Shown here one piece after another: positions 8,393 to 19,158 of a stretch of DNA of 64,000 bases. The stretch spans positions 2,924,501-2,988,500 of the forward strand of contig NZ_JAZIFY010000001.1 in assembly GCF_036634195.1 (NCBI RefSeq), in the 5' to 3' direction. The notes under the pieces are model-generated. The model did no database searches. It worked only from the letters and a program-made list of their open reading frames with translations, and was not told the origin of the DNA. The stretch comes from Streptomyces sp. P9-A4 (lineage in GTDB: Bacteria > Actinomycetota > Actinomycetes > Streptomycetales > Streptomycetaceae). The position numbers were made by a program, and so were the translations under genes. Numbering within the stretch: position 1 is the stretch's first letter; every line of letters begins with the position of its first letter.

Positions 8393-8890
8393 ATGCCCGA
8401 CCACCTCAGCACCACCCGTTTCCCGGTCAACGTCGACGCCGCGCTCCGCGAGGCCGGCTGGCAGCCCGGCCGCTGGGACATCAGGCTCGCCGAGGAGTGG
8501 GCCGACACCCTGCGGGCCCACACGTCCCCGGCGGGGCACCGGCACAGCGTGTTCCCGGCCGTCGTCGAGGCCTGGGCCGAGTTCGGCGGACTGCGGATCA
8601 CGGCGCCCGGGCACGGCCGGCAGATAGCGCCCGCCGCGGTCCGCTTCGACCCGCTCGCCGGACTCCACCTCTCCCGGACCCTGGCGGACCTCGGACGCGC
8701 CCTCGACACGGAGATCGCGCCGCTCGGCGAGGAGGGCGACCACCAGGCGATCCTGGCGATGGACGCGGAGGGCCGGGTCTACAGCCTCGACCACGCGGGC
8801 GACTGGTACCTGGGCAAGGACATCGACGCGGCACTGTCGACCCTGGTCACGGGGGCGCAGCCGACGCGGCTGACGGCGGGGCAGGAGTAG
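8393..8890 (+). CDS. SUKH-3 family immunity protein
   Basis: A 165-residue soluble protein. Family features: V-D-A-A-L-R-E-A-G-W-x-P-G-R near the start, a central EFGGLRI strand, FDP, then IAPLGEEGDHQAILAMDAEGRVYSLDHAGDWYLGKDIDAAL, which matches the SUKH-3 layout of alpha/beta fold immunity proteins that bind and block toxin domains. It lies 10 bp behind the YwqJ-type deaminase gene and is the most likely antidote to it. ATG 8393 is chosen because the conserved sequence begins just after it. No unusual composition compared with neighbours. Confidence 0.8.
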   Translation: MPDHLSTTRFPVNVDAALREAGWQPGRWDIRLAEEWADTLRAHTSPAGHRHSVFPAVVEAWAEFGGLRITAPGHGRQIAPAAVRFDPLAGLHLSRTLADLGRALDTEIAPLGEEGDHQAILAMDAEGRVYSLDHAGDWYLGKDIDAALSTLVTGAQPTRLTAGQE

Positions 8891-8908
8891 GCGGCGGGGT
8901 TCCGCCGC
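8891..8908. terminator. Short GC hairpin between convergent genes
   Basis: A 7-bp perfect stem GCGGCGG/CCGCCGC with GGTT loop, placed immediately after the SUKH-3 stop and in front of the kinase stop. There is no U-tract, as is common in Streptomyces terminators. Confidence 0.45.
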
Positions 8909-8937
8909 GGCTCACGCCCGGCGCGCCCCCACGTGGC

Positions 8938-10257
8938 TCACGCCCGGCCGGGGCCCGTCGGCAGGACCGCCGAGACCTTGAAGCCGCCGGCGTCCGTCGC
9001 GCCCGACACGAACACCCCGCCGATCCGCAGGACCCGCTCCCGCATCCCCACGAGGCCGTTGCCGCCGCTCGGCAGGCCCACGTCGGCCGCCGCGGCGTCC
9101 GAGGGGCCGTTCTCCACCTGCATCGCGACCTCGGTCCCCCGGTGTGCCAGGCGCACCACGACCTCGGCGCCGACCGCGTGCTTGTGGACGTTGGTGAGGG
9201 CCTCCTGCACGACGCGGTACGCCGTCCGCTCCACCTCCGGCGGATAGGCGCGGGCCTCGCCGATCACCAGGAACTCCACGGCCGCCCCGGCCAGCCGGGA
9301 CTGCTCGCACAGCGTCTCCAGGGCGTCCAGGCAGGGCCCGTCGTCGGCGGCGGCCTCGGCGGCGGCGGCGGCGGCCCGCCCGACGGCGGCCAGGGGGACC
9401 ACGGCGGGGGCGGCAGGGGCGGAGCCCTCGCGGAGGACTCCCAGCATCTCGCGCAGTTCGGTCAGGGCCTGGCGCCCCATGTCACCGACGAGGGCGGCGT
9501 TGCGTACGGCCTTCTGGGGGTCCTTCAGCGCGACCGCCTGGAGGGCAGCCGCGTGCACCACCATGAGGGACACCCGGTGGGCGACCACGTCGTGCATCTC
9601 GCGGGCGATCCGGGTCCGCTCCTCCTGGCGCGCCCACTGGGCGCGCTGCTCGGCGCGGTCGGCGAGCAGGGAGAGTTCCTGTTCCAGGCTGTCCGCGCGC
9701 TCCCGCAGGCTTTCCATGAGGCGGCGGCGGGCCCCTATGTAGAGGCCGAAGAGCAGGGGCGGGGCGTTGAGGCCGAGCGTCATGAAGACGGCGACGACGG
9801 GGACGTACCAGCCGCTGGGGTCGATGTCGGGCTGTCCGACGTCGGCCTGGGCGACGTCCTGGCGCATCCGCACCACGGTCACGACGAAGACGGCGAGCGT
9901 CGACATGCCCGCGAGCAGGGCGGTGATCCGCCGGGGCACCTCGGAGGCGGCGAGCGAGTAGAGCCCGACGATCCCCATGAGGAAGCCCATCTCGGCGGGC
10001 GCGACGGCGATCGACACGAGGACGACCACGATGGGCCACCGGCGCCGGACGAGCAGCACGGACCCGACGAGCAGCCCGAAGAGCACCCCCACGGGCACGG
10101 GCAGCGCGGCCTTGCCGGCGAACCCGATCCCTTCGAGCGCGCACTCGAACGCGGACAGCAGAGCGAGCCCGACATCGAGCACGACACTCCGCCGTCTTCC
10201 CCACCACCACCATTTCCCGACGCCCTCGGCGTCCCGATCTGCCCCCGTTGTGGTCAT
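8938..10257 (-). CDS. Membrane sensor histidine kinase (HisKA_3/NarL type), orphan
   Basis: A 439-residue protein. Several hydrophobic segments lie within residues about 24-180 (about 52-70, 76-104, 112-130, 152-176). A coiled linker follows, then the HisKA_3 box EERTRIAREMHDVVAHRVSL with phospho-acceptor H222, and a HATPase domain at the C-terminus (AYRVVQEALTNVHKHA as N box; GGNGLVGMRERV as G box). It should autophosphorylate and pass phosphate to a NarL/LuxR-type regulator. No regulator is adjacent; the nearest orphan LuxR-type regulators lie at 26.3 and 30.7 kb. ATG 10257 has AGGG eight bases upstream; ATG 10263 is two codons longer. An Ala-rich insert lies between the two kinase domains. 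Confidence 0.85.
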   Translation of the reverse strand: MTTTGADRDAEGVGKWWWWGRRRSVVLDVGLALLSAFECALEGIGFAGKAALPVPVGVLFGLLVGSVLLVRRRWPIVVVLVSIAVAPAEMGFLMGIVGLYSLAASEVPRRITALLAGMSTLAVFVVTVVRMRQDVAQADVGQPDIDPSGWYVPVVAVFMTLGLNAPPLLFGLYIGARRRLMESLRERADSLEQELSLLADRAEQRAQWARQEERTRIAREMHDVVAHRVSLMVVHAAALQAVALKDPQKAVRNAALVGDMGRQALTELREMLGVLREGSAPAAPAVVPLAAVGRAAAAAAEAAADDGPCLDALETLCEQSRLAGAAVEFLVIGEARAYPPEVERTAYRVVQEALTNVHKHAVGAEVVVRLAHRGTEVAMQVENGPSDAAAADVGLPSGGNGLVGMRERVLRIGGVFVSGATDAGGFKVSAVLPTGPGRA

Positions 10258-10396
10258 ACCCATCACCCTACGGGCGCGGCCCACCGGTGGCGGTGAGCTC
10301 CCGGCTATACCGTCGCATCGAGGGGTCCGCGTACGGCATAGTGGAGGCCGCCGGATCAACGGACCAGCGGAAATGTCTGTTTCGCGGCATGAGTAG

Positions 10397-10468
10397 TCCC
10401 CTGTGGTGTAATTGGCAGCACTGAGGCTTTTGGTGCCTTATGTCCGGGTTCGAGTCCTGGCGGGGGAG
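10397..10468 (+). tRNA. tRNA-Gln (TTG anticodon)
   Basis: A 72-nt cloverleaf. The acceptor TCCCCTG pairs with CGGGGGA and the discriminator is G10468. The anticodon stem GAGGC/GCCTT holds the loop TTTTGGT with anticodon TTG. The T arm CCGGG-TTCGAGT-CCTGG is canonical. No CCA is encoded. It lies between the kinase and glmU. Confidence 0.95.
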
Positions 10469-10577
10469 CTTCTTCACTCGGGTCCTGACCTCCACGGTCA
10501 GGACCCGCACTCATGTCCGCCCCCTTGCCCCCCGGTATCCTTCGTGCGTCCACCACCCAAAGCCGAAGGGCAATCCC

Positions 10578-12023
10578 GTGAGCGCCAACCGCCCGGCAGC
10601 CGTCGTCGTCCTCGCAGCGGGTGAGGGCACCCGCATGAAGTCGAAGACCCCCAAGGTCCTGCACGAGATCGCCGGACGGTCGCTCGTCGGGCACGTCGTG
10701 TCCGCCGCGCGGGAGCTGGAGCCCGAGCACCTCGTCGTGGTCGTCGGGCACGCCCGTGAGCGGGTGAAGGGTCATCTGGAGGCGCACTACGCCGGGACCC
10801 GGACCGCCGTCCAGGAGGAGCAGAACGGCACCGGGCACGCGGTGCGGATCGCCCTGGAGGAGCTCGGGCAGGCGCCCGACGGGACCGTGGTCGTCGTCTG
10901 CGGCGACACGCCGCTGCTGTCCGGGGAGACCCTGCGGGCGCTGGCCGGCACGCACGCCGCCGACGGCAACGCCGTCACCGTGCTGAGCGCCGAGGTCCCC
11001 GACTCCACCGGCTACGGGCGGATCGTCCGCGACGCCTCCGGCGCCGTCACCGAGATCGTCGAGCACAAGGACGCCACCGACGAGCAGCGCGCCATCCGCG
11101 AGATCAACTCCGGTGTGTTCGCCTTCGACGGGCAGCTGCTCGCGGACGCCCTCGGCAAGGTGCGGACGGACAACAGCCAGGGCGAGGAGTACCTCACCGA
11201 CGTGCTGAGCATCCTGCGGGAGGCCGGGCACCGCGTCGGCGCCTCCGTGGCGGCCGACCACCGCGAGATCCTCGGCATCAACAACCGCGTGCAGCTCGCC
11301 GAGGCCCGCGCCCTGCTGAACCAGCGCCTGATCGAGCGGGCGATGCTCGCGGGTGTGACGGTCGTCGACCCGACGAGCGTGTTCGTGGACGTCACCGTGA
11401 CCTTCGAGCCGGACGCGGTGATCCTGCCGGGCACCCAGCTCCTGGGCGCGACCCACATCGGCGAGGACGCCGAGGTCGGCCCGAACACCCGCCTCAAGGA
11501 CACCCGCGTCGGCAAGGGCGCCCGCGTGGACAACACCGTGGCGGACTCGGCCGTGATCGGCGACAGCGCCTCCGTGGGCCCCTTCGCGTACCTCCGTCCG
11601 GGCACGAACCTCGGTACGAAGTCCAAGGCCGGCACGTACGTCGAGATGAAGAACGCGACGATCGGCGAGGGCACCAAGGTCCCCCACCTGTCGTACGTGG
11701 GCGACGCGACGATCGGCGAGTACTCGAACATCGGCGCCGCCAGCGTCTTCGTGAACTACGACGGCGAGGCGAAGCACCACACCACGATCGGGTCCCACTG
11801 CCGGACCGGTTCGGACAACATGTTTGTGGCTCCCATCACGATCGGGGACGGCGCCTACACCGCCGCCGGGTCCGTGATCACGAAGGACGTGCCGGCCGGC
11901 TCGCTCGCCGTGGCCCGGGGCCAGCAGCGGAATATCGAGGGCTGGGTGGCCAGGAAGCGGCCCGGAAGCGCCGCCGCGCAGGCCGCCCAGGCCGCGACCG
12001 AGGACTCCGCCGGCGAGAGCTGA
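10578..12023 (+). CDS. glmU: Bifunctional UDP-GlcNAc pyrophosphorylase / GlcN-1-P acetyltransferase
   Basis: A 481-residue protein. The N-terminal uridylyltransferase begins AVVVLAAGEGTRMKSKTPKVLHE, the nucleotide-binding loop of GlmU, with NGTGHAV and CGDTPLL further on. From about residue 255 a left-handed beta helix of hexapeptide repeats carries the acetyltransferase, including GPFAYLRPGT, FVNYDGEAKHHT and IGSGS-type turns. It makes UDP-GlcNAc for peptidoglycan in the cytoplasm. GTG 10578 is chosen because conserved sequence starts there and GAAGGG precedes it; the open frame extends back over the tRNA and must be ignored. The Ala/Gln-rich C-terminal tail is typical of actinobacteria. prs follows after 121 bp. 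Confidence 0.97.
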   Translation: MSANRPAAVVVLAAGEGTRMKSKTPKVLHEIAGRSLVGHVVSAARELEPEHLVVVVGHARERVKGHLEAHYAGTRTAVQEEQNGTGHAVRIALEELGQAPDGTVVVVCGDTPLLSGETLRALAGTHAADGNAVTVLSAEVPDSTGYGRIVRDASGAVTEIVEHKDATDEQRAIREINSGVFAFDGQLLADALGKVRTDNSQGEEYLTDVLSILREAGHRVGASVAADHREILGINNRVQLAEARALLNQRLIERAMLAGVTVVDPTSVFVDVTVTFEPDAVILPGTQLLGATHIGEDAEVGPNTRLKDTRVGKGARVDNTVADSAVIGDSASVGPFAYLRPGTNLGTKSKAGTYVEMKNATIGEGTKVPHLSYVGDATIGEYSNIGAASVFVNYDGEAKHHTTIGSHCRTGSDNMFVAPITIGDGAYTAAGSVITKDVPAGSLAVARGQQRNIEGWVARKRPGSAAAQAAQAATEDSAGES

Positions 12024-12144
12024 CCGGAAACAGGTACGTCGAACTCGGCGTACCGTGATACGTGCACACAAATTCGGCTGGCTCGCACACGCGCACGACA
12101 GCTCGTGGAACGCGGCCAGACAACACGTCTGAGGAGACAGTGCT

Positions 12145-13119
12145 GTGACCGGGATCAAGACGACCGGCGAGAAGAAGCTGATGCTCTTCTCCGGCCGCGC
12201 CCACCCCGAGCTGGCCGAGGAGGTCGCGCACCAGCTGGGCGTCGGCCTCGTTCCCACCAAGGCGTTCGACTTCGCCAACGGTGAGATCTACGTCCGCTTC
12301 CAGGAGTCGGCCCGCGGCGCGGACTGCTTCCTGATCCAGAGCCACACGGCTCCGATCAACAAGTGGATCATGGAACAGCTGATCATGATCGATGCGCTGA
12401 AGCGGGCCTCGGCCCGGAGCATCACCGTGATCATCCCGTCGTACGGCTACGCCCGTCAGGACAAGAAGCACCGCGGCCGCGAGCCGATCTCGGCGCGTCT
12501 GGTCGCGGACCTGCTGAAGACGGCGGGCGCCGACCGCATCCTGACGGTCGACCTGCACACGGACCAGATCCAGGGCTTCTTCGACGGCCCGGTCGACCAC
12601 CTGTCGGCGCTGCCGGTCCTCGCGGACTACGTGGGCGCCAAGGTCGACCGCGCCAAGCTGACGATCGTCTCCCCGGACGCGGGCCGCGTGCGGGTCGCCG
12701 ACCGCTGGTGCGACCGTCTGGACGCCCCCCTCGCGATCGTCCACAAGCGCCGTGACAAGGACGTCGCCAACCAGGTCACCGTGCACGAGGTCGTCGGTGA
12801 CGTGAAGGGCCGCGTCTGCGTCCTCGTCGACGACATGGTCGACACCGGTGGCACGATCTGCGCCGCCGCCGACGCCCTGTTCGCGCACGGCGCGGAGGAC
12901 GTCATCGTGACGGCCACGCACGGCATCCTGTCGGGCCCGGCCGCGGACCGCCTCAAGAACTCCAAGGTCAGCGAGTTCGTGTTCACGGACACGCTGCCGG
13001 TTCCTGGCGCCCTGGAGCTGGACAAGATCACGGTGCTCTCGATCGCGCCGACGATCGCGCGCGCGGTGCGCGAGGTGTTCGAGGACGGTTCGGTGACGAG
13101 CCTCTTCGAGGAGCACTGA
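12145..13119 (+). CDS. prs: Ribose-phosphate pyrophosphokinase (PRPP synthase)
   Basis: A 324-residue protein that makes PRPP from ribose 5-phosphate and ATP for nucleotide, His and Trp synthesis. Visible motifs: the flexible catalytic loop YGYARQDKKHRGREPISAR, DLHTDQIQGFFD, and the PRPP-binding CVLVDDMVDTGGTI. Length is normal for class I enzymes. The start is GTG 12145, seven bases after GAGGAGA. It follows glmU in the same direction, an order conserved from Bacillus to Streptomyces. A strong hairpin terminator 23 bp after the stop ends the unit. Confidence 0.97.
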   Translation: MTGIKTTGEKKLMLFSGRAHPELAEEVAHQLGVGLVPTKAFDFANGEIYVRFQESARGADCFLIQSHTAPINKWIMEQLIMIDALKRASARSITVIIPSYGYARQDKKHRGREPISARLVADLLKTAGADRILTVDLHTDQIQGFFDGPVDHLSALPVLADYVGAKVDRAKLTIVSPDAGRVRVADRWCDRLDAPLAIVHKRRDKDVANQVTVHEVVGDVKGRVCVLVDDMVDTGGTICAAADALFAHGAEDVIVTATHGILSGPAADRLKNSKVSEFVFTDTLPVPGALELDKITVLSIAPTIARAVREVFEDGSVTSLFEEH

Positions 13120-13141
13120 GCCCCGGCGCCGCAGCAGGCAT

Positions 13142-13175
13142 GAGGGCCGCTTCCCCGTTCGGGGGAGCGGCCCTC
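13142..13175 (+). terminator. Rho-independent-type terminator after prs
   Basis: A 15-bp stem GAGGGCCGCTTCCCC / GGGGGAGCGGCCCTC with one mismatch and a GTTC loop, followed by GGTCGTGTTTG. Confidence 0.8.
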
Positions 13176-13196
13176 GGTCGTGTTTGAGTGATCGAA

Positions 13197-13226
13197 TTGG
13201 GTGGTAGGGCGGTCGGCCGGTAGACT
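13197..13226 (+). promoter_or_regulatory. Candidate rplY promoter
   Basis: TTGGGT (13197-13202) and TAGACT (13221-13226) separated by 18 bp match the main Streptomyces vegetative promoter pattern. The -10 lies about 150 bp before the rplY start, leaving a long 5' leader. Confidence 0.55.
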
Positions 13227-13374
13227 GCCGTAGTTGCTCGGCGAGGGAGGCCGTACCCGTACGGATGTACAGGGTCACGGCGGTCCGTTATCGACGCGCT
13301 CTTCGTAGCAGGCCATCGCCAGTCGTGGCCGGGTGACCCAAGTCTTTTCGTCACCTTTCTACGAGGAGTGCACC

Positions 13375-13956
13375 ATGTCCGAGGTCAAGCTCGCCGCTGC
13401 CGTCCGTACCGAGTTCGGCAAGGGCGCCGCCCGTTCGATCCGCCGCAACAACCAGGTTCCCGCGGTCGTCTACGGCCACGGCTCCGAGCCGGCGCACGTG
13501 ACCCTCCCGGCCCACGACCTTGCCCTGGCGCTGCGCACGCCGAACGTCCTGCTCGCCCTGGACGTGGACGGCAAGAACGAGCTGGCGATCCCGAAGGCGA
13601 TCCAGCGCGACGCGATCAAGGGCTTCCTGGTCCACGTCGACCTGCTGCTCGTCAAGCGCGGCGAGAAGGTCACGGTCGAGATCCCGGTCCAGGCCGAGGG
13701 TGAGCTCGCCGCCGGCGGCAACCTGCTGGAGCACGTGCTGAGCACCCTCTCCATCGAGGCCGAGGCCACCCACCTCCCCGAGGCCGTCACGGTCTCCGTC
13801 GAGGGCCTGGAGGCCGGTGCCTCCATCCTCGCCAAGGACATCACCCTGCCGAAGGGCGCCACCCTGGTGACCGACGCCGACGCCGTCGTCCTCCAGATCC
13901 TGGGCGCGCAGGCCGAGGAGCCGTCCGCCGAGGCCACCGAGGGTGCCGAGGCCTGA
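13375..13956 (+). CDS. rplY: 50S ribosomal protein L25 (general stress protein Ctc form)
   Basis: A 193-residue long-form L25. The N-terminal 5S rRNA-binding domain begins VKLAAAVRTEFGKGAARSIRRNNQVPAVVYGHG, and the C-terminal TL5-like beta domain (about residues 95-185) contains VEIPVQAEGELAAGGNLLEHVL and ILAKDITLPKG. It ends in an acidic Glu/Ala tail. It stabilises the central protuberance of the ribosome. ATG 13375 has ACGAGGAG in front; an upstream in-frame start at 13333 is not supported. Transcribed from its own candidate promoter after the prs terminator and followed by a very strong terminator, then pth, the usual partner. Confidence 0.97.
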   Translation: MSEVKLAAAVRTEFGKGAARSIRRNNQVPAVVYGHGSEPAHVTLPAHDLALALRTPNVLLALDVDGKNELAIPKAIQRDAIKGFLVHVDLLLVKRGEKVTVEIPVQAEGELAAGGNLLEHVLSTLSIEAEATHLPEAVTVSVEGLEAGASILAKDITLPKGATLVTDADAVVLQILGAQAEEPSAEATEGAEA

Positions 13957-13978
13957 GCCGTAGGCTCTGCCTGACGTG

Positions 13979-14012
13979 ACGGGGTGACGGGCCACACGGC
14001 CCGTCACCCCGT
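13979..14012 (+). terminator. Strong intrinsic terminator after rplY
   Basis: A 15-bp nearly perfect stem (ACGGGGTGACGGGCC / GGCCCGTCACCCCGT) with a 3-4 base loop, followed by TTCCCTTG. Confidence 0.85.
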
Positions 14013-14074
14013 TTCCCTTGTACGGGTACGGAAGTACGCACGCGCGTGGACGGACACGAGGAGACCTGACGCAG

Positions 14075-14671
14075 ATGACGGACGACGCGAACGCCCCCTG
14101 GCTGATCGTCGGCCTCGGCAACCCCGGGCCCGAGTACGCGGCCAACCGGCACAACATCGGCTTCATGACGGTGGACCTGCTCGCCGAGCGGATGCGCGGT
14201 TCGTTCAAGCGGGCGCAGAAGGCGCAGGCGCAGGTCGTCGAGGGCCGGATGGGCCCGCCGGGACCCGCGAGCCGCCGGGTGATCCTCGCGAAGCCGATGT
14301 CGTACATGAACCTGTCGGGCGGTCCGGTGACGGCGCTGCGGGACTTCTACAAGGTGCCGACGGCGAACATCGTGGCGATCCATGACGAGCTGGACATCGA
14401 CTACGGGGTGCTGCGGCTGAAGATCGGCGGCGGGGACAACGGGCACAACGGCCTGAAGTCGATGACGAAGTCGATGGGTCCCGAGTACCACCGGGTGCGG
14501 TGCGGGATCGGGCGTCCGCCGGGCCGGATGCAGGTGGCGGACTTCGTCCTGAAGGACTTCTCGGCGACGGAGCGCAAGGACCTGGACTGGTTCGTGGACC
14601 GGGCGGCGGACTCGGTGGAGTGCCTGGTGGCGGAGGGCCTGGAGCGGGCCCAGTCGGCGTACAACTCGTAG
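14075..14671 (+). CDS. pth: Peptidyl-tRNA hydrolase
   Basis: A 198-residue protein that frees tRNA from dropped-off peptidyl-tRNA. Motifs: [22 protein letters not shown] with the catalytic His of NRHNIGF, then [11 protein letters not shown] and the [26 protein letters not shown] loop region with its conserved Asp, His and Asn. Length is normal. ATG 14075 follows GAGGAGACC; the longer frame from 14018 has no supporting features. It sits behind rplY as in most bacteria. Confidence 0.97.
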   Translation: MTDDANAPWLIVGLGNPGPEYAANRHNIGFMTVDLLAERMRGSFKRAQKAQAQVVEGRMGPPGPASRRVILAKPMSYMNLSGGPVTALRDFYKVPTANIVAIHDELDIDYGVLRLKIGGGDNGHNGLKSMTKSMGPEYHRVRCGIGRPPGRMQVADFVLKDFSATERKDLDWFVDRAADSVECLVAEGLERAQSAYNS

Positions 14672-14712
14672 GACCCTGGCGGTCGGAACGTACGACTGTA
14701 CGATCGCGGGTC

Positions 14713-15156
14713 ATGACGCACGTCCGTAACGCCGCCATGGCCCTGGTCGCCCTCCTTCTCCTCGTCGCGGGCGGGTGGGCCTCCTGGAACTCGGCCCAGC
14801 ACGTCCTGCTCGGCAAGGGGCGGGAGCACGGGACGCTGACCGTGACGGGCTGTACGGAGAAGATGTGCAGCGGCCGTTACGCCCCGGACGATCCGTCATC
14901 GACACGACGGACGCTGACGATCGAGCGTTCGGTGGCGGCGAAGCGGGGCGTGACGATCCCGGTGGTCGTGAAGCCCGGCACGGACGAGGGCGTACGGACG
15001 GGCTGGGGCGGCGGTCTGCACGCGTGGCTGCCGTTGGGCGGGGCGCTGCTGCTCGCGGCGCCGCTGATCGGCGGGGGGCTGCGGCTGCCGAGGACGGCGT
15101 GGTCGATGGCGGGTGCGGGCGGGGCGGTGCTGGTGGCGGCGTTCTTCGCGCTCTGA
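14713..15156 (+). CDS. Small membrane protein of unknown function
   Basis: A 147-residue protein I do not recognise. One N-terminal hydrophobic helix (about residues 8-24, AMALVALLLLVAGGWASW), an external region of about 80 residues with a close cysteine pair (GCTEKMCSG, possible disulfide), and two C-terminal hydrophobic segments (about 105-122 and 129-147). The chain ends inside the last helix. ATG 14713 lies 8 bases after TACGAT (14699-14704), a possible -10, so the message may be leaderless or nearly so. It stands alone, 41 bp after pth. Confidence 0.7.
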   Translation: MTHVRNAAMALVALLLLVAGGWASWNSAQHVLLGKGREHGTLTVTGCTEKMCSGRYAPDDPSSTRRTLTIERSVAAKRGVTIPVVVKPGTDEGVRTGWGGGLHAWLPLGGALLLAAPLIGGGLRLPRTAWSMAGAGGAVLVAAFFAL

Positions 15157-15292
15157 GGTGTTCTGGCCCGTTTCCATAGGTTTCCTGGCGCAATCGTTTT
15201 GGACCTCTGGCTTAAGGCCCACTTAAAGCGACGGATAGGCTGCCCCCGCCACCTCCCACGGCATACCTCATCCCACAGATGGACGACTGCAC

Positions 15293-16111
15293 ATGCGACG
15301 TTCCCTCATACCCGCCGCCGCCCTCGTCGCGGCCATGGCGGGCTCTCTCGCTCTCGCGCCGGTGGCGTTCGCGTCCAACGGCCCCAAGGGCGACAACGGC
15401 ACGGTCAAGATCCACGACTCGAAGACCGGCGAGGAGATCAAGGCCAACGAGCCGAAGGTCTGCGCGTTCTACCTCGACGCGTTCAACTTCGACGCCCAGC
15501 AGAAGGCGAACTGGCGCATCGAGGCCTGGGCGAACAACGACCAGGAAAAGGGCACCGAGGTCGAGAAGGGCTCCATCACCCTCGACGCGAAGGGTCACGG
15601 GCGCACCGAGGACCTGAAGCTCGCCGACGGCCAGTACAAGCTGTTCTGGAACTTCGACGGCGAGAACGGCAAGGCCAAGCACAAGGTCTTCAAGGTCGAC
15701 TGCCCGGACGAGACCCCCGGCACGGAGACCCCCGGCACCCCGGGCACGGAGACCCCCGGTACCCCGGGTACCGAGACGCCCGGCACCCCGGGTACCGAGA
15801 CCCCCGGCACGGAGACGCCCGGCACCCCCGGTACCGAGACGCCCGGCACGGAGACCCCCGGCACTCCCGGCACGGAGACCCCCGGCACCGAGACCCCGGC
15901 CCCGTCCGAGACCCCCGGTGGCACCGAGTCCCCGTCCGCGACCACCCCCGCGGGTGAGACCGGCGGCAACGGTGGCACCGGCGGCAAGGACGGCAACCTG
16001 GCCGAGACCGGCTCCAGCGCCCCCGTCGGCATCCTCGCCGCCGCGGCGCTCGCCCTCGCGGCTGCCGGTGCGTTCCTGGTGACGCGTCGCCGTAAGGCGC
16101 AGCAGCACTGA
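15293..16111 (+). CDS. LAXTG-anchored (sortase) surface protein with TPGTE repeat stalk
   Basis: A 272-residue cell-wall protein. The signal peptide covers residues 1-28 (LALAPVAFA then SNG). A globular domain (about 35-140) with two Cys (KVCAFYLDAF ... VDCPDE) is followed by a Thr/Pro/Gly/Glu stalk of repeated TPGTPGTE and TPGTE units (about 141-205). The sorting signal is LAETG at 236-240, then a hydrophobic helix and RRRKAQQH. LAXTG is the motif used by the class E sortases of Streptomyces, so a sortase elsewhere should link it to peptidoglycan. The Thr/Pro-rich stalk is a plausible substrate for the O-mannosyltransferase at 44.4 kb (inference). The globular domain is not recognised. Confidence 0.85.
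   Translation: MRRSLIPAAALVAAMAGSLALAPVAFASNGPKGDNGTVKIHDSKTGEEIKANEPKVCAFYLDAFNFDAQQKANWRIEAWANNDQEKGTEVEKGSITLDAKGHGRTEDLKLADGQYKLFWNFDGENGKAKHKVFKVDCPDETPGTETPGTPGTETPGTPGTETPGTPGTETPGTETPGTPGTETPGTETPGTPGTETPGTETPAPSETPGGTESPSATTPAGETGGNGGTGGKDGNLAETGSSAPVGILAAAALALAAAGAFLVTRRRKAQQH
15712..15905 (+). repeat. Repeats encoding the TPGT(E/P) stalk
   Basis: About 194 bp of tandem units of 15 or 24 bp (GAGACSCCCGGCAC type) with varied synonymous codons, all in frame inside the LAXTG protein gene. Confidence 0.8.
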
Positions 16112-16130
16112 CGTACCCCGTCATGACGGA

Positions 16131-16157
16131 AGCCCCCGCCGGAGTCCGGCGGGGGCT
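16131..16157. terminator. Bidirectional terminator between LAXTG gene and ppc
   Basis: A 12-bp perfect stem AGCCCCCGCCGG / CCGGCGGGGGCT with an AGT loop lies between the convergent genes, serving both. Confidence 0.8.
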
Positions 16158-16177
16158 TCTGTCGTGCGGGCGGGGTG

Positions 16178-18907
<2,730 letters not shown>

Positions 18908-19158
18908 AGGTGCGGCTCCTTGCAGTGTTTGAGCACGTCTGGAGGGTTCTGGAGGCTTGCGGACCGCGCTGTCCGACGCACACAGGATAGGTGTCCGTCT
19001 TCCCGGCGACGGCCCTGCCCCTGTTGTGCCCTCTTGCCGCGCGCCCCGGCGCTGCCATACTTACGACGCCGTAGGTTACGGAAGCGTAGCCACGGCCGTG
19101 TTTTCGCATGTTTTCTTGTCTTTTCCCCCACCCTCACCCTCACCCCCAGGGGACATCC

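Noticed and set aside
15712..15905. Repeats that could suggest a CRISPR array
   Set aside because: Units are contiguous, in frame and encode TPGTE; there are no unique spacers.
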